64,000 nt of DNA from Aestuariibaculum lutulentum (GCF_032926325.1 NZ_CP136709.1:2065501-2129500); one strand, 5' to 3'; positions 53,850 through 63,269 are shown, counted from the first letter of the stretch. The notes: generated from the sequence alone by a model not told the origin. Translations and numbers: made by a program.

Positions 53850-54251
53850 TTAATCTTTTCCTTTTTTACCCCAAACTTCGACTTTGGCTCTTTTGGTAAG
53901 TAAAACTTTTCCTTTGGTGTCGTATTCCATTTCTAAGTATTTTACTTTATCGCCTTTACTTGGTACGGCGTAAGGTACAGAGGACATACCATTGGTTAAA
54001 ACCCCAAGGCCTTTGGCATCATATTCCTTTTTTTCACCATTTTCCATAACAATGGTTACACTTTTTAATTCCAGAGTACCCTGCGTACAGGTTATTTTTA
54101 CTTTGGTAATGTCTTTTTCTGAGCCTGAAAGTGAGACTTTATCTTTTTCATTTTGAAAAGCAACAGTTTTTTCTGCTAATTTTTTCCAGTTGTCGTTTTG
54201 AGCCTGTGTAGCAACAGAAACTAAAAAGAATAGTATAAATAAATATTTCAT
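53850..54251 (-). CDS. Small secreted hypothetical protein
   Basis: The 133-residue protein has a signal peptide (to VATQAQ) and a single beta-rich domain with KVKITCTQGTLELKSVTIVMENG and YLEMEYDTKGK, ending in basic residues (VEVWGKKGKD). It resembles DUF2541-like small periplasmic proteins, but I am not certain of a family. It has its own terminator. Confidence 0.7.
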   Translation of the reverse strand: MKYLFILFFLVSVATQAQNDNWKKLAEKTVAFQNEKDKVSLSGSEKDITKVKITCTQGTLELKSVTIVMENGEKKEYDAKGLGVLTNGMSSVPYAVPSKGDKVKYLEMEYDTKGKVLLTKRAKVEVWGKKGKD

Positions 54252-54482
54252 TGTAAAAGGTTTAGGTTTAACATATTCTGTCTTAAATTTAGTGAATTAT
54301 CTTCACTTTTTCTTACATCTTTTCGAATTTTAATATTTAGATAACTTAGGTGAATTAAAATTGAATGGAAAGACTAATACTTTGGTTTAATATGAGTTAA
54401 GTTGTGAGGTTGTTCGTCTAGCGATACTTTTTGATAAAATACATGAAAATGCCCCTGTTTTTATAACTCAACAAATCTCGGA

Positions 54483-54521
54483 CGAAACTCGAACAAAACC
54501 CGAACAAGAAACGAATCGAAC
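54483..54521. repeat. CGAA-rich phased repeat downstream of the YitT gene
   Basis: CGAA occurs at 54483, 54490, 54501, 54512 and 54517, partly at 11-bp intervals (CTCGAACAAAA / CCCGAACAAGA / ACGAATCGAAC). The rest of the 54252-54564 gap holds no gene that I can support. The minus strand contains GGTTCGATTC, which resembles a tRNA T loop, but the T stem does not pair. Confidence 0.35.
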
Positions 54522-54564
54522 CTCTGGCGTTATTTTTTAATTAAAATATTAAAAATGAATGGTT

Positions 54565-55461
54565 TTAGTGGTTGCTTCGTTTGCTTACAATACCGCCTCC
54601 AACTTCATTAATATTTTGCACATACATAAAGGCTTTTGGGTCTGCTTTGCTAATCGCTTTTTTTATTTTATGCACCTCAATTCTGGTGACTACGGCAACA
54701 ATAATATCGCAGTCTTGTTTTATACCGTAAGACCCAGGTAAGTTACCGCGTTCGCCTTTGTATACGGTAACTGCCTTTTTAAAATCGTTAACTATTAACG
54801 ATTTTACCTTTTCAGAGTCTGGGGCTATTATGGTTAAGGAAATAAGTTTTTCAAATCCGTCAACGACATAATCAGATGTTTTTAGTGCCGTATAAAATGT
54901 GACAATAGAATACATGGCTTTTTCGATGCCTAAATAGAAGGCAATGATTAAAAATAAGGTTGTATTAATTGTCATAATAATTTCAGCGGTAGATAGTCCA
55001 ATATTTTTGTTGGTGTAAGCGGCAATAACTTCAAGTCCGTCTATTACACCGCCTCCGCGGATAACAAATCCAATACCTAATCCAACAAAAACACCACCAA
55101 ATATTGCGGTTAAAAAATGGTCGTTAGTGACTTCCGGTACAGGTAAAATGTGCATCATAAGTCCTAATAGAATAACAGCAATAAATGAGCTGGCTGCAAA
55201 ATTTTTGCTAATTTTTAAATAGCCTATATACACAAAAGGAAGATTAAGTAAAACCAGAGGTATACTCACACTAATGTGATAGAACTCATGAATTAAAATG
55301 GAAATACCTAAAAGACCACCATCCAGAAAATGATTGGGTATCATAAAACCTTTTATGGCAAATACCGCAAAACAAACACCTAAAAGGGTTAAGGATAAGG
55401 ATCTGAACGAAAAAATGGTTTTGAAGTGTAACTCTTCAGAATTAACATGACTCATAGACAT
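54565..55461 (-). CDS. YitT family membrane protein
   Basis: The 298-residue protein has five to six hydrophobic segments (LTLLGVCFAVFAIKGF, GISILIHEFY, FIAVILLGLMMHILP, FLTAIFGGVFVGLGIGFVI, TTLFLIIAFYLGI), with the YitT signature GGLLGISI and RGGGVIDGLEVIA. A C-terminal cytosolic DUF2179 domain follows (about 205-290, VTVYKGERG, IVAVVTRIEVHKIKKAI). Transport function is presumed; substrate unknown. Length is typical. Confidence 0.9.
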   Translation of the reverse strand: MSMSHVNSEELHFKTIFSFRSLSLTLLGVCFAVFAIKGFMIPNHFLDGGLLGISILIHEFYHISVSIPLVLLNLPFVYIGYLKISKNFAASSFIAVILLGLMMHILPVPEVTNDHFLTAIFGGVFVGLGIGFVIRGGGVIDGLEVIAAYTNKNIGLSTAEIIMTINTTLFLIIAFYLGIEKAMYSIVTFYTALKTSDYVVDGFEKLISLTIIAPDSEKVKSLIVNDFKKAVTVYKGERGNLPGSYGIKQDCDIIVAVVTRIEVHKIKKAISKADPKAFMYVQNINEVGGGIVSKRSNH

Positions 55462-55908
55462 TAAATTAAATAATGAAACTTATAGATTGCTGCTAATTAA
55501 TTCGAAAAGAGGTGGTTCTGGTTTTGGTTGAGGCTAGTCTAAGGTACGCAAAAAAATATATAGTTGGAGTATTGGTGAAGAAATAGTAAAACCTCTTGTG
55601 GTGTTTGTTGCTTAAAATTGGTGTTTGTTATTGCGCTTGTTAAGTATTTGATAATCAGTTAAAAAATAAAACATGTTAGTTTTTAAATAATCAATGGTTT
55701 TATTGATGAATACTTAATTTATTAACATAAAAAGTGAGACTATGTTAAATATTGGTTTATTTGCTTAAGAATCAATTATTTGTGGTAAATTTACGAGGCT
55801 TCTCGGGTCACCTCTCAACCTCTCTAAGATTTATGTTATAGTAATTTTTAATCATTTTTTACGAATTAGCGCATCGTAGAAAGTGGGTTTAACATTAAAT
55901 CTGTTTTT
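55462..55908. other. 447-bp intergenic region before the giant protease gene
   Basis: AT-rich with no supported gene. TAAATTTA (55786-55793) is a partial match to TAnnTTTG, and TTTG (55760-55763) lies 22 bases upstream, slightly longer than the usual spacing. It is probably a long promoter and leader region for the protease-cyclase operon. Confidence 0.35.
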
Positions 55909-58900
55909 ATGAAAAAAAATTACTTACCTCAGGATGTCTTTTTGTTTTGCCTCATAGTTTTTTTTATTTCATTACCGTCTTTTGCACAAAAGAATAAAGA
56001 TATATTGCCAGTTGTTGAATGTGTAAAAGATTTAACCAATGGTCTGTATCAGGCTACTTTTAGCTATTATAACCCAACTAATAAGGAAGTTGTGATTGAT
56101 GAGTCGGGTAGTATTGTTAAAACAAATAACGGAAAAAAAGTAGCTAAAGGTTTAAATAAATTCAAGCCAGGGACTGTTGAAAAGGCGTTTACAAAGATAT
56201 ATGGACCGCATGATTATGTAGAGTGGACTATTATTAGTAACGGAAATACCCATACCGTTATAGCGAATGCTAATTCGAATAAATGTTATGATGGCGATGG
56301 TATTGTTTTCCCTGTGGTGGGGAATAATGGAAAATCTTATGATATTATTGGTCAGAAACTTTCAGCTTTATGTGATGGTGTTGCAGGAGAAACACCTTCC
56401 GATTTAATTTTTCAAATTGATGAAGGAAAGGTGTTAGTAGAGATTGTGCCTAAGGCCGGTGAAATGCAAGCGGTTTTGGATTTATTACAAGGCCCGGTCT
56501 TCAATATTCCTGATTCTGATTTTCTACTGGCTGTATCTGAATATCTAAATTTGGCTGCAATTGATGTGTATATTACCCCTTCTGATGTATGTCTCCTTAA
56601 TAATTATTCAGATATTATAAATTTTGCAAGGCCCGTTTATCCAGCTTACAATAATTCCGGAGGAATTGTTTCGCAAGGTGATGGCGCGCAGACTTCAGAT
56701 TTGGTGAGACAATCCTTTCGAATCATTCAAAGCGATGGAACGGTTTTACCTGTAGACGGAACGGGAGTAAAGGTAGGGGTGTTATCTGATAGTTATGATA
56801 TGGCCTTGGGAGGTCCGCAATATGCTGCTCTAGATGTTGAAAATGGGGAATTACCTTCTGGTGTTCAGGTTTTAGCTGACAATAAATATAAATCATCTGA
56901 TGAAGGTCGTGCCATGTTACAGATTATTCATGATGTAGCGCCCGGAGCTTCTTTAGCATTTCATACCGCAACGGCTTCTCCAAGACAGTTTGAAGTGGGA
57001 TTTAATGCGTTAAAAGATGCTGGTTGCGATTTGATAGTTGATGATATAACGTTTATAACTGAACCCTTCTTCGGGATTGGTAGAATTTCAGAGAGTGTTC
57101 AGGCTTTTGTAAGTCAAACAGGTGGATTTCATTATACCTCCGCAGGTAACATTGCGAATAAAGGTTATCAGGCTAATTTTAACAGTTCTTCAGGAACGCC
57201 AATAACGAATTTTATTCCAGGCGGAACACCTACAGTTGCTCATGTTTTTGGAACGAATTCTAATGGTTCCGAGGATTATTTACAGAAAATAAGTGTTGTT
57301 CCGGGAACATATTTGGTTGTACTGCAATGGAAGGAAGATGTGGCATCACAACAAAATCAGGTTGGAGCCGATAACGATTTGGATATTTATATTGTTGATG
57401 ATGCGGGTCGATTATTAGTTGGTAATAATCGTGTAAATGTGAATGGAGACCCGACTGAAATTATAGTATTTAAAGCCACAGGGACAGGCGATGCGAATAT
57501 TTTAATAACGAGTGCAAACGGACCAACAAATGTGCCATTTAGATATATTGCGTTCAGAACAACGGCCGAAGATGGTACACTAGATGGTCTTTCATTTCCA
57601 GAGTACTTCGGTACGGGAGCACCTACAGTTAGCGGACATGCCATGACACCGGAATCCATTACCATTGGAGCTGTAGATTATAGGTTTGCAGATAGTCCGG
57701 TAGCGGAAGCGTTTTCAAGTTATGGAGGGTTATTAAAAGATGGTGTAAATTTAGAAATTGATATGTATGCGCCGGATGGCGGTAATACAGCTTCCACAAC
57801 TATTGGTCAATTGGCAACATGTGACACTTGCGATAAAGATGATGCACTAAATTTTTATGGAACTTCTGCTGCAGCACCTCATGCCGCCGCCGCCATGGCA
57901 TTACTTAAGTCGGCATTACCATATTGGTACCCTGATGGTTCGGGAGCCTCAACATTTTCCGATGCTGATGCCTTGTCAACGTTTAAGAATACAGCGGTTG
58001 GTTTCACAGCTCGGGATGGCGGAGCAGCACAGTTTTTAAATACGGTAAATGCTTTTAAAAGTCTGGCGGCACAGACAGCTAATATTACGTCTTTAACTAT
58101 TTTAACAGGGAATCCGGGAGCAGAACCTATTCAGCTTTCTATTATAGGAGAATTTTTTCCGTCTTTAAGTGAAGAGCCATACCCGGCTAAGGTATATTTT
58201 GATGGTAAGGAAATTACGGATATTCAGGTGATTTCCGATACAGAAATTATAGCAATAATTCCGGAGTTTACAGGAAACCCGGATTTAAAAATCTATACAG
58301 CACCAAAACCTGGAACTGAAGGGAATGGTGGGTTTTCCGATCCGGTTAAAATTTTACCTGATGGCAGATATGCTATTAATATTGTGCCAAATAATGCTGT
58401 TTTTGAATATGGTCAGGATATTAGTTTATCGTATTATGTTCAAGGTCTGCCTCCTGAAGATATTGGTGATTCAACCCTATCTTTTCCTGAGATTATGGCC
58501 GCTTTAGGATTTCCTGAAGTCGTGTTAAGTTCGGGAGCGGACGAAAAATTGGCATTAGGAGAATATCCCATTGTTTTCGATTATGTAATTACACCATCAT
58601 TTGCAGAAGAGTTATCAGAAGATTTATCTGAAAAATATCAGGTAAACTTCGTTTCAGGCTATATCGATTCAGATCCGGAAATAGGTAAAATAGGGTATTT
58701 GACGATTACTAAAAAAGATTTAATAATTACACCTGAAGATGTAGAGTATACTTATGGAGATCCAATTACTATTGGATTTAATTATCAATTTAATGGAACA
58801 GGAATATCTGATGAAGAAGGATTTAGGTTATTGATTGATGAAACCCATGCCAGTGATTTTAAGGATGGTATTCCAAGTAAGTTTCAGGCAGTTGTTAATA

Positions 58901-60600
58901 AATTCCAGGCTGTAGTTAATAATTATGATTTGAGTTTTTTGAATGGTGGAAGTTGGAGTGCGTCTGAACGTACAATCCAGAACAAATTTCAGGCTGTAGT
59001 AAACGGAATGAATATTATTAGTTTGAGTAATGAAAATATAATCAATTATATATCTTCAAAAGAAGATTTTGATAGTGGAACAACAAGTAAGTTCCAGGCA
59101 GTTGTTAACAAATTTCAGGCAGTTGTAAATGCAGAAGATTTATTTTCAGGAAATGTGGAGTTAGGAATCGAAAACAAGTTTCAGGCGGTTGTTAATAAAT
59201 TTCAGGCTGTAGTGAATTCAGATGATCCGGAACATCCTTTTAAGGATTATGCTGAGATGTTTACTATTATAGATGCTGAAGATGCGCCTCCGGAAGATGG
59301 TTCGGATGAAGAACGGGCTATTTCTGAAATATATGCATTAAATATGCTAACAAGTGTAGAGGTTACAACAGAGGAAGATAAGAATTATGTGTATCCAGGA
59401 GCGTTTTTAAATGCCATGTCGGCAAACTTTAATATTACGTATGGCATAGGGAATGTTATTATTAATCCTAAGGATTTAAATGTAAGTACAGAAAACATTT
59501 CCATTCCTTATGGAACTGATTTGACTGAAGCCATGCTTTTGGATATTACAACATTTGATGGTTGGGCATTTGAAGGTGAAGCTAAGGAGTCTGTTGAAAT
59601 TGTTTTTCCTGATGGCGTGCAATTCTATTTTGTGAAAGATAATCAAGAGTTTCAATTGTCAGAGCTTAGTACATTAGGTGAATATCAGATTAAAATAAGA
59701 GATCCTAAAAATTACGTTATAAATTCTTTGTATGATGAATCCTATGGCACTTTAACCATAACCCCTGCAACACTTCATGTTATTATTTCTCCTGATGATT
59801 CTGTTGTACTTCAAGGTGAATATCCCGATTTAACTTTCGAATTTGATGGCTTTGTCTCCGGTGATGATGAAAGCACGGTCTTTCCAAGTGGTGTGCCTTA
59901 TTATTTTGTAGATGATTCAGGTAGTAGTTTTAACGATACCAGTATTCCAGGATCGTATTATATTAAAATAACAGAACCTGAAAATTATATTATAATTTCT
60001 AATACATCTCATGTATTCGTGAACCCTTCAGATAGCAATAGAAAGGTAAGAACGTATGCAGATTGTGTTGCTTACGATCCGAATGCTATAGGAGATTTAA
60101 AATATACAGTAGTTTACAGATATGAAAATGATAATAATTATCCTGTATATGTTAATGAAGGAGAAGATAATAAGCTAACAGGTGCACTTCATAGTGGTGT
60201 TTTACCAACAGTATTTATGCCAGGTGAAGGAATATTTGAGATTAAATTTGATGGGACACAATTGGTTTGGAGTCTAACAACCTATGATGGTACACAAAAA
60301 AGTTCGGTATCCTCGGCATCTACCAGTGAAAGCGGTAAATGTGATGCTAAACTGGATGGGGCATATTCCGTTTATCCAAATCCGGTTTCAACCATATTAT
60401 ATATTGAACAAAACATCATGGAAAATAATGTTTCTGTTTTGGTAATTAATATGTACGGATTTGTAGTCATCGATGCAGGAACATTTGATAGCCCTCTTAG
60501 TACTAAGGAAATCAATATGTCAAGTTTACCAACAGGTCTATATGTTGTTAGGATAGCCAGTGAATCAGAATTAAGAACCTATAATATTTTAAAAGAATAA
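55909..60600 (+). CDS. Giant secreted S8/S53-like serine protease with MBG domains, KFQAVVN repeats and T9SS tail
   Basis: The 1563-residue protein has a signal peptide (to PSFAQ) and an N-terminal beta module (about 35-125). The protease domain (about 270-720) has GVLSDSYD, then DEGRAML (E332) where subtilisins carry HGTHV, DLIVDDI (D374/D378) and GTSAAAPH (S653). This matches the sedolisin-like E-D-S arrangement better than the S8 D-H-S. An IPT-like domain (about 725-810) and several MBG-type domains (TYGD, PYGTDL, YLTITKKDL) follow. One MBG domain is interrupted by about 110 residues holding seven KFQAVVN copies. A second copy of the N-terminal module (about 1375-1475) and a T9SS tail (VYPNPVST to NILKE) end the protein. 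It starts 8 bases before the cyclase gene. Confidence 0.8.
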   Translation: MKKNYLPQDVFLFCLIVFFISLPSFAQKNKDILPVVECVKDLTNGLYQATFSYYNPTNKEVVIDESGSIVKTNNGKKVAKGLNKFKPGTVEKAFTKIYGPHDYVEWTIISNGNTHTVIANANSNKCYDGDGIVFPVVGNNGKSYDIIGQKLSALCDGVAGETPSDLIFQIDEGKVLVEIVPKAGEMQAVLDLLQGPVFNIPDSDFLLAVSEYLNLAAIDVYITPSDVCLLNNYSDIINFARPVYPAYNNSGGIVSQGDGAQTSDLVRQSFRIIQSDGTVLPVDGTGVKVGVLSDSYDMALGGPQYAALDVENGELPSGVQVLADNKYKSSDEGRAMLQIIHDVAPGASLAFHTATASPRQFEVGFNALKDAGCDLIVDDITFITEPFFGIGRISESVQAFVSQTGGFHYTSAGNIANKGYQANFNSSSGTPITNFIPGGTPTVAHVFGTNSNGSEDYLQKISVVPGTYLVVLQWKEDVASQQNQVGADNDLDIYIVDDAGRLLVGNNRVNVNGDPTEIIVFKATGTGDANILITSANGPTNVPFRYIAFRTTAEDGTLDGLSFPEYFGTGAPTVSGHAMTPESITIGAVDYRFADSPVAEAFSSYGGLLKDGVNLEIDMYAPDGGNTASTTIGQLATCDTCDKDDALNFYGTSAAAPHAAAAMALLKSALPYWYPDGSGASTFSDADALSTFKNTAVGFTARDGGAAQFLNTVNAFKSLAAQTANITSLTILTGNPGAEPIQLSIIGEFFPSLSEEPYPAKVYFDGKEITDIQVISDTEIIAIIPEFTGNPDLKIYTAPKPGTEGNGGFSDPVKILPDGRYAINIVPNNAVFEYGQDISLSYYVQGLPPEDIGDSTLSFPEIMAALGFPEVVLSSGADEKLALGEYPIVFDYVITPSFAEELSEDLSEKYQVNFVSGYIDSDPEIGKIGYLTITKKDLIITPEDVEYTYGDPITIGFNYQFNGTGISDEEGFRLLIDETHASDFKDGIPSKFQAVVNKFQAVVNNYDLSFLNGGSWSASERTIQNKFQAVVNGMNIISLSNENIINYISSKEDFDSGTTSKFQAVVNKFQAVVNAEDLFSGNVELGIENKFQAVVNKFQAVVNSDDPEHPFKDYAEMFTIIDAEDAPPEDGSDEERAISEIYALNMLTSVEVTTEEDKNYVYPGAFLNAMSANFNITYGIGNVIINPKDLNVSTENISIPYGTDLTEAMLLDITTFDGWAFEGEAKESVEIVFPDGVQFYFVKDNQEFQLSELSTLGEYQIKIRDPKNYVINSLYDESYGTLTITPATLHVIISPDDSVVLQGEYPDLTFEFDGFVSGDDESTVFPSGVPYYFVDDSGSSFNDTSIPGSYYIKITEPENYIIISNTSHVFVNPSDSNRKVRTYADCVAYDPNAIGDLKYTVVYRYENDNNYPVYVNEGEDNKLTGALHSGVLPTVFMPGEGIFEIKFDGTQLVWSLTTYDGTQKSSVSSASTSESGKCDAKLDGAYSVYPNPVSTILYIEQNIMENNVSVLVINMYGFVVIDAGTFDSPLSTKEINMSSLPTGLYVVRIASESELRTYNILKE
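58879..59217 (+). repeat. KFQAVVN heptapeptide repeat region
   Basis: Seven exact copies of K-F-Q-A-V-V-N begin at residues 991, 998, 1026, 1061, 1068, 1090 and 1097. Six are in three tandem pairs and one is single. Codons differ between copies (AAG/AAA, TTT/TTC, GCA/GCT/GCG, GTT/GTA/GTG, AAT/AAC; CAG constant), so the peptide is conserved while the DNA has drifted. The linkers between copies are unrelated in sequence. Confidence 0.95.
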
Positions 60601-60608
60601 ATATTTCT

Positions 60609-62588
60609 ATGAATTTAAGGCAAGGGTTACTTCTTATTTGTATATTTTTTCTGTTAACCTATTCAGGTTTCGGCCAAAATAGTTCTATAGATAGTATTAA
60701 AAGAATTGTTAACTCAGGAGTAAGAGATACATCTATGGTAACAGCTTTAAATGCAATGAGTAAAGCAGTTTTAAGAGAAAATATTACCGAAGCCAAATTG
60801 TACGCAGAACAAGCTAATGAATTGGCTGTTGAATTAGATTTTAAAAAAGGGAAAGCATATGCTTTAAATAATATTGGTCTTACTCAATATTTTCAAGGAA
60901 GATATTTAGATGTACTTAATTCCTGGACGGAGTCTTTAAAAGAATTCGAGTCAATTCATGATACTATTGGAATGGCTAATTTGGTCAATAATTTGGGGGC
61001 TGTCTATTATAGTCAGGGAAGTAATGTTAGGGCTATGGATTATTATTTACGTTCTTTAAGTATTTCTGAAAAATTAAAGGATCCTTTTAGAATTTCGTCG
61101 GCATTATTAAATATAGGAGGCTTATATGCAGAGATGCAGAACTATGATAAGGCTCTCGAATATTACAATAGATGTAATGAATTTAAGGATAATTTGAATG
61201 ATTCGCAGCTTATTATCAGTTATTTGATGGGTGTTGGAGAGGTTTATTATAAAAAAGGACTTTACAATGAAGCGCTTTATTATTACCAAGAGGCATTGTC
61301 CAGTAATGAAACAGTTACATTAAGGGCAGATAATCTAATAAAAATAGGTAAGGTTCTTTTAAAGAAGGATGAAATTCAGGAATCTATCAAATATTTTGAT
61401 GAAGCTTATGAGGTGGCTAATGCAAATAACCAGCAATTATTGGTGGTTCAGGCCTTGGATGCTTTAGGAGAAGTTTATAGAAAAGAAAATTTTAATAAAT
61501 CTGTTGCAGCCTACAAAGAGGCAGAAGCCTTAGCAAAAAGTATTGAAGCTAACGATGAGTTAAGAGATATATACAAAGGGTTGTCCAGTACTTATGCGAT
61601 AAATAGTGATTTTGAAAAAGCTTACTACTATAATGAATTATACGTAGCTAAAAAAGATTCTTTATTTAACCTGGAAACAGATGATAAAATACGAGGACTT
61701 CAGTTTGATTTTGATTTAGAGAAAAAGGAAGATCAAATTGGTCTTTTAGAGAAAGATTCAGAAATTATGCAGCTCAAGCAAAAAAGACAAAAAAGTGTTA
61801 TTCTGGTTTCTTTGTTAACTATTCTCGTTGTATTTATATCAGCGGTGGGACTATATAAACGCTATAAGTTTGTGAAGGCAACAAATCTAATTATTGAGCA
61901 GGAGAAGAAACGATCAGAAAATTTATTACACAATATTCTTCCTGAAGAAACGGCAGTTGAGTTAAAAGAAAAAGGTAAAGTAGAGGCTAAGAAGTTTGAA
62001 TCTGTTACAGTATTGTTTACCGATTTTAAAGGTTTTACCTATTTTGCTAAAGATTTGTCTCCGGAAGACCTTGTAAATAGTGTAGATTATTACTTTTCCA
62101 AGTTTGACGAAATCATGGAAAAATATGGTATCGAAAAAATAAAAACTATCGGTGATGCCTATATGTGTGCCGGAGGCTTGCCATTCCCAACTTCCGATCA
62201 TCCTTTTAAAGTTATTATGGCGGCTTTCGAAATTGCCCAGTTTATTGATGAATCGAAACGAAATGCCGGAAAAAATGTAACTACATTCGATATTCGTATT
62301 GGTGTTAATACCGGCCCCATAGTTGCCGGAGTTGTTGGAATTCATAAGTTCGCTTACGATATCTGGGGAGATACTGTAAATGTAGCTTCAAGAATGGAGT
62401 CGCTATCAGAACCCGGTAGAATTAATATTTCTGAAAACACTTATGATATTGTTAAGGATGTTTTCGACTGTAAATATCGGGGTGAGATTGAAGTGAAAAA
62501 TCGTGGAATTATGAAAATGTTTTTCGTAAACGGAATAAAAGATCAGGGATTTTTAGATAGGCTTCAATTGAATAGGACTGCTGTTTAA
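60609..62588 (+). CDS. TPR-containing class III adenylyl cyclase
   Basis: The 659-residue protein has a signal peptide (to GFGQ) and six or more TPR repeats (about 40-340, NNIGLTQYFQGRYLDVLNSW, LVNNLGAVYYSQGS). A membrane helix (VILVSLLTILVVFISAVGLY) and a coiled coil (EQEKKRSENLLHNILPEE) lead into a CHD cyclase domain. Metal ligands are D472 (FTDFKGFT) and D516 (IGDAYM). Adenine-selecting residues are K512 and D584, and transition-state residues N591 and R595 lie in DIWGDTVNVASRM. All are intact, so cAMP synthesis is expected. The periplasmic TPR array could bind a partner such as the upstream protease product. It is cotranscribed with the protease gene (8-base gap). Confidence 0.9.
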   Translation: MNLRQGLLLICIFFLLTYSGFGQNSSIDSIKRIVNSGVRDTSMVTALNAMSKAVLRENITEAKLYAEQANELAVELDFKKGKAYALNNIGLTQYFQGRYLDVLNSWTESLKEFESIHDTIGMANLVNNLGAVYYSQGSNVRAMDYYLRSLSISEKLKDPFRISSALLNIGGLYAEMQNYDKALEYYNRCNEFKDNLNDSQLIISYLMGVGEVYYKKGLYNEALYYYQEALSSNETVTLRADNLIKIGKVLLKKDEIQESIKYFDEAYEVANANNQQLLVVQALDALGEVYRKENFNKSVAAYKEAEALAKSIEANDELRDIYKGLSSTYAINSDFEKAYYYNELYVAKKDSLFNLETDDKIRGLQFDFDLEKKEDQIGLLEKDSEIMQLKQKRQKSVILVSLLTILVVFISAVGLYKRYKFVKATNLIIEQEKKRSENLLHNILPEETAVELKEKGKVEAKKFESVTVLFTDFKGFTYFAKDLSPEDLVNSVDYYFSKFDEIMEKYGIEKIKTIGDAYMCAGGLPFPTSDHPFKVIMAAFEIAQFIDESKRNAGKNVTTFDIRIGVNTGPIVAGVVGIHKFAYDIWGDTVNVASRMESLSEPGRINISENTYDIVKDVFDCKYRGEIEVKNRGIMKMFFVNGIKDQGFLDRLQLNRTAV

Positions 62589-62672
62589 ATAATTTATTAT
62601 ATTTAATAGGAAAAATATTATAATTCAATCTTTGTTGAATCCAATGATTGTTGGAGAATAAAGCAATAGCGT

Positions 62673-63269
62673 ATGAAAGGCTACTTAAAATTAAGAAAAC
62701 ATGCTCTACATATTTTAAACACAGAATTACCTGAAGAACTTTGTTATCATAATATTATTCATACGCTTGATGTTCTTAACGTGGTCAATAAATATATTCG
62801 AAGACAAAAAATTGATAATCATCATGCTAAATTATTACGCATAGGAGCTATACTTCATGATATTGGCTTTACCGTTGGAAGAGAAAATCATGAAGAAAAA
62901 GGTGTTGTTATAGCCAAGCGATTAATGCATCAGTACAACTTCTCTGAAAAAGATATTAAAATTGTTAAAGGATTGATTTTGGCCACCAAAGTGCCACAAT
63001 CTCCAAAAACTAACTTGGAAAAAGTAATATGTGATTCAGATTTGGATTATCTGGGAAGGAGAGATTTTTATGTTACCGGAGATCAGCTTTTAAAAGAATT
63101 GAATAATCAGGGGTTTAATCTGGATGTTGAGGAGTGGAATAAAATGCAGATAACATTTTTGAAAGATCACAAATACCACACCGAGTTTGCTAAAAAGTAC
63201 AGAAAGCCTAATAAAGTGAAACGTATAAAGGAATTAGAAAAGTTAATTGAGAATGAAATTGCGAAATAG
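62673..63269 (+). CDS. HD-domain metal-dependent phosphohydrolase
   Basis: The 198-residue cytosolic protein shows H (YHNIIHTLDV), HD (AILHDIGF), a further H (NHEEKG) and D (DSDLDYLG) ligands of the HD superfamily. It lies 84 bases after the adenylyl cyclase gene on the same strand. Breakdown of a cyclic nucleotide is possible from the context, but other phosphate esters are equally possible. The protein ends 2 bases before the convergent sigma-factor stop. Confidence 0.8.
   Translation: MKGYLKLRKHALHILNTELPEELCYHNIIHTLDVLNVVNKYIRRQKIDNHHAKLLRIGAILHDIGFTVGRENHEEKGVVIAKRLMHQYNFSEKDIKIVKGLILATKVPQSPKTNLEKVICDSDLDYLGRRDFYVTGDQLLKELNNQGFNLDVEEWNKMQITFLKDHKYHTEFAKKYRKPNKVKRIKELEKLIENEIAK

Noticed and set aside
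54510..54545. A minus-strand tRNA at GGTTCGATTC
   Set aside because: The bases flanking the T-loop-like sequence do not form a T stem, and no acceptor or anticodon arms are found.
55760..55793. A confident promoter for the protease gene
   Set aside because: TAAATTTA lacks the final G and the TTTG spacing is 22 rather than about 19 bases, so it is mentioned only as a possibility.
58879..59217. A CRISPR-like or DNA-level tandem repeat
   Set aside because: The repeats are 21-base coding units with varying synonymous codons and unequal spacing inside one open frame. Only the protein sequence is constant.
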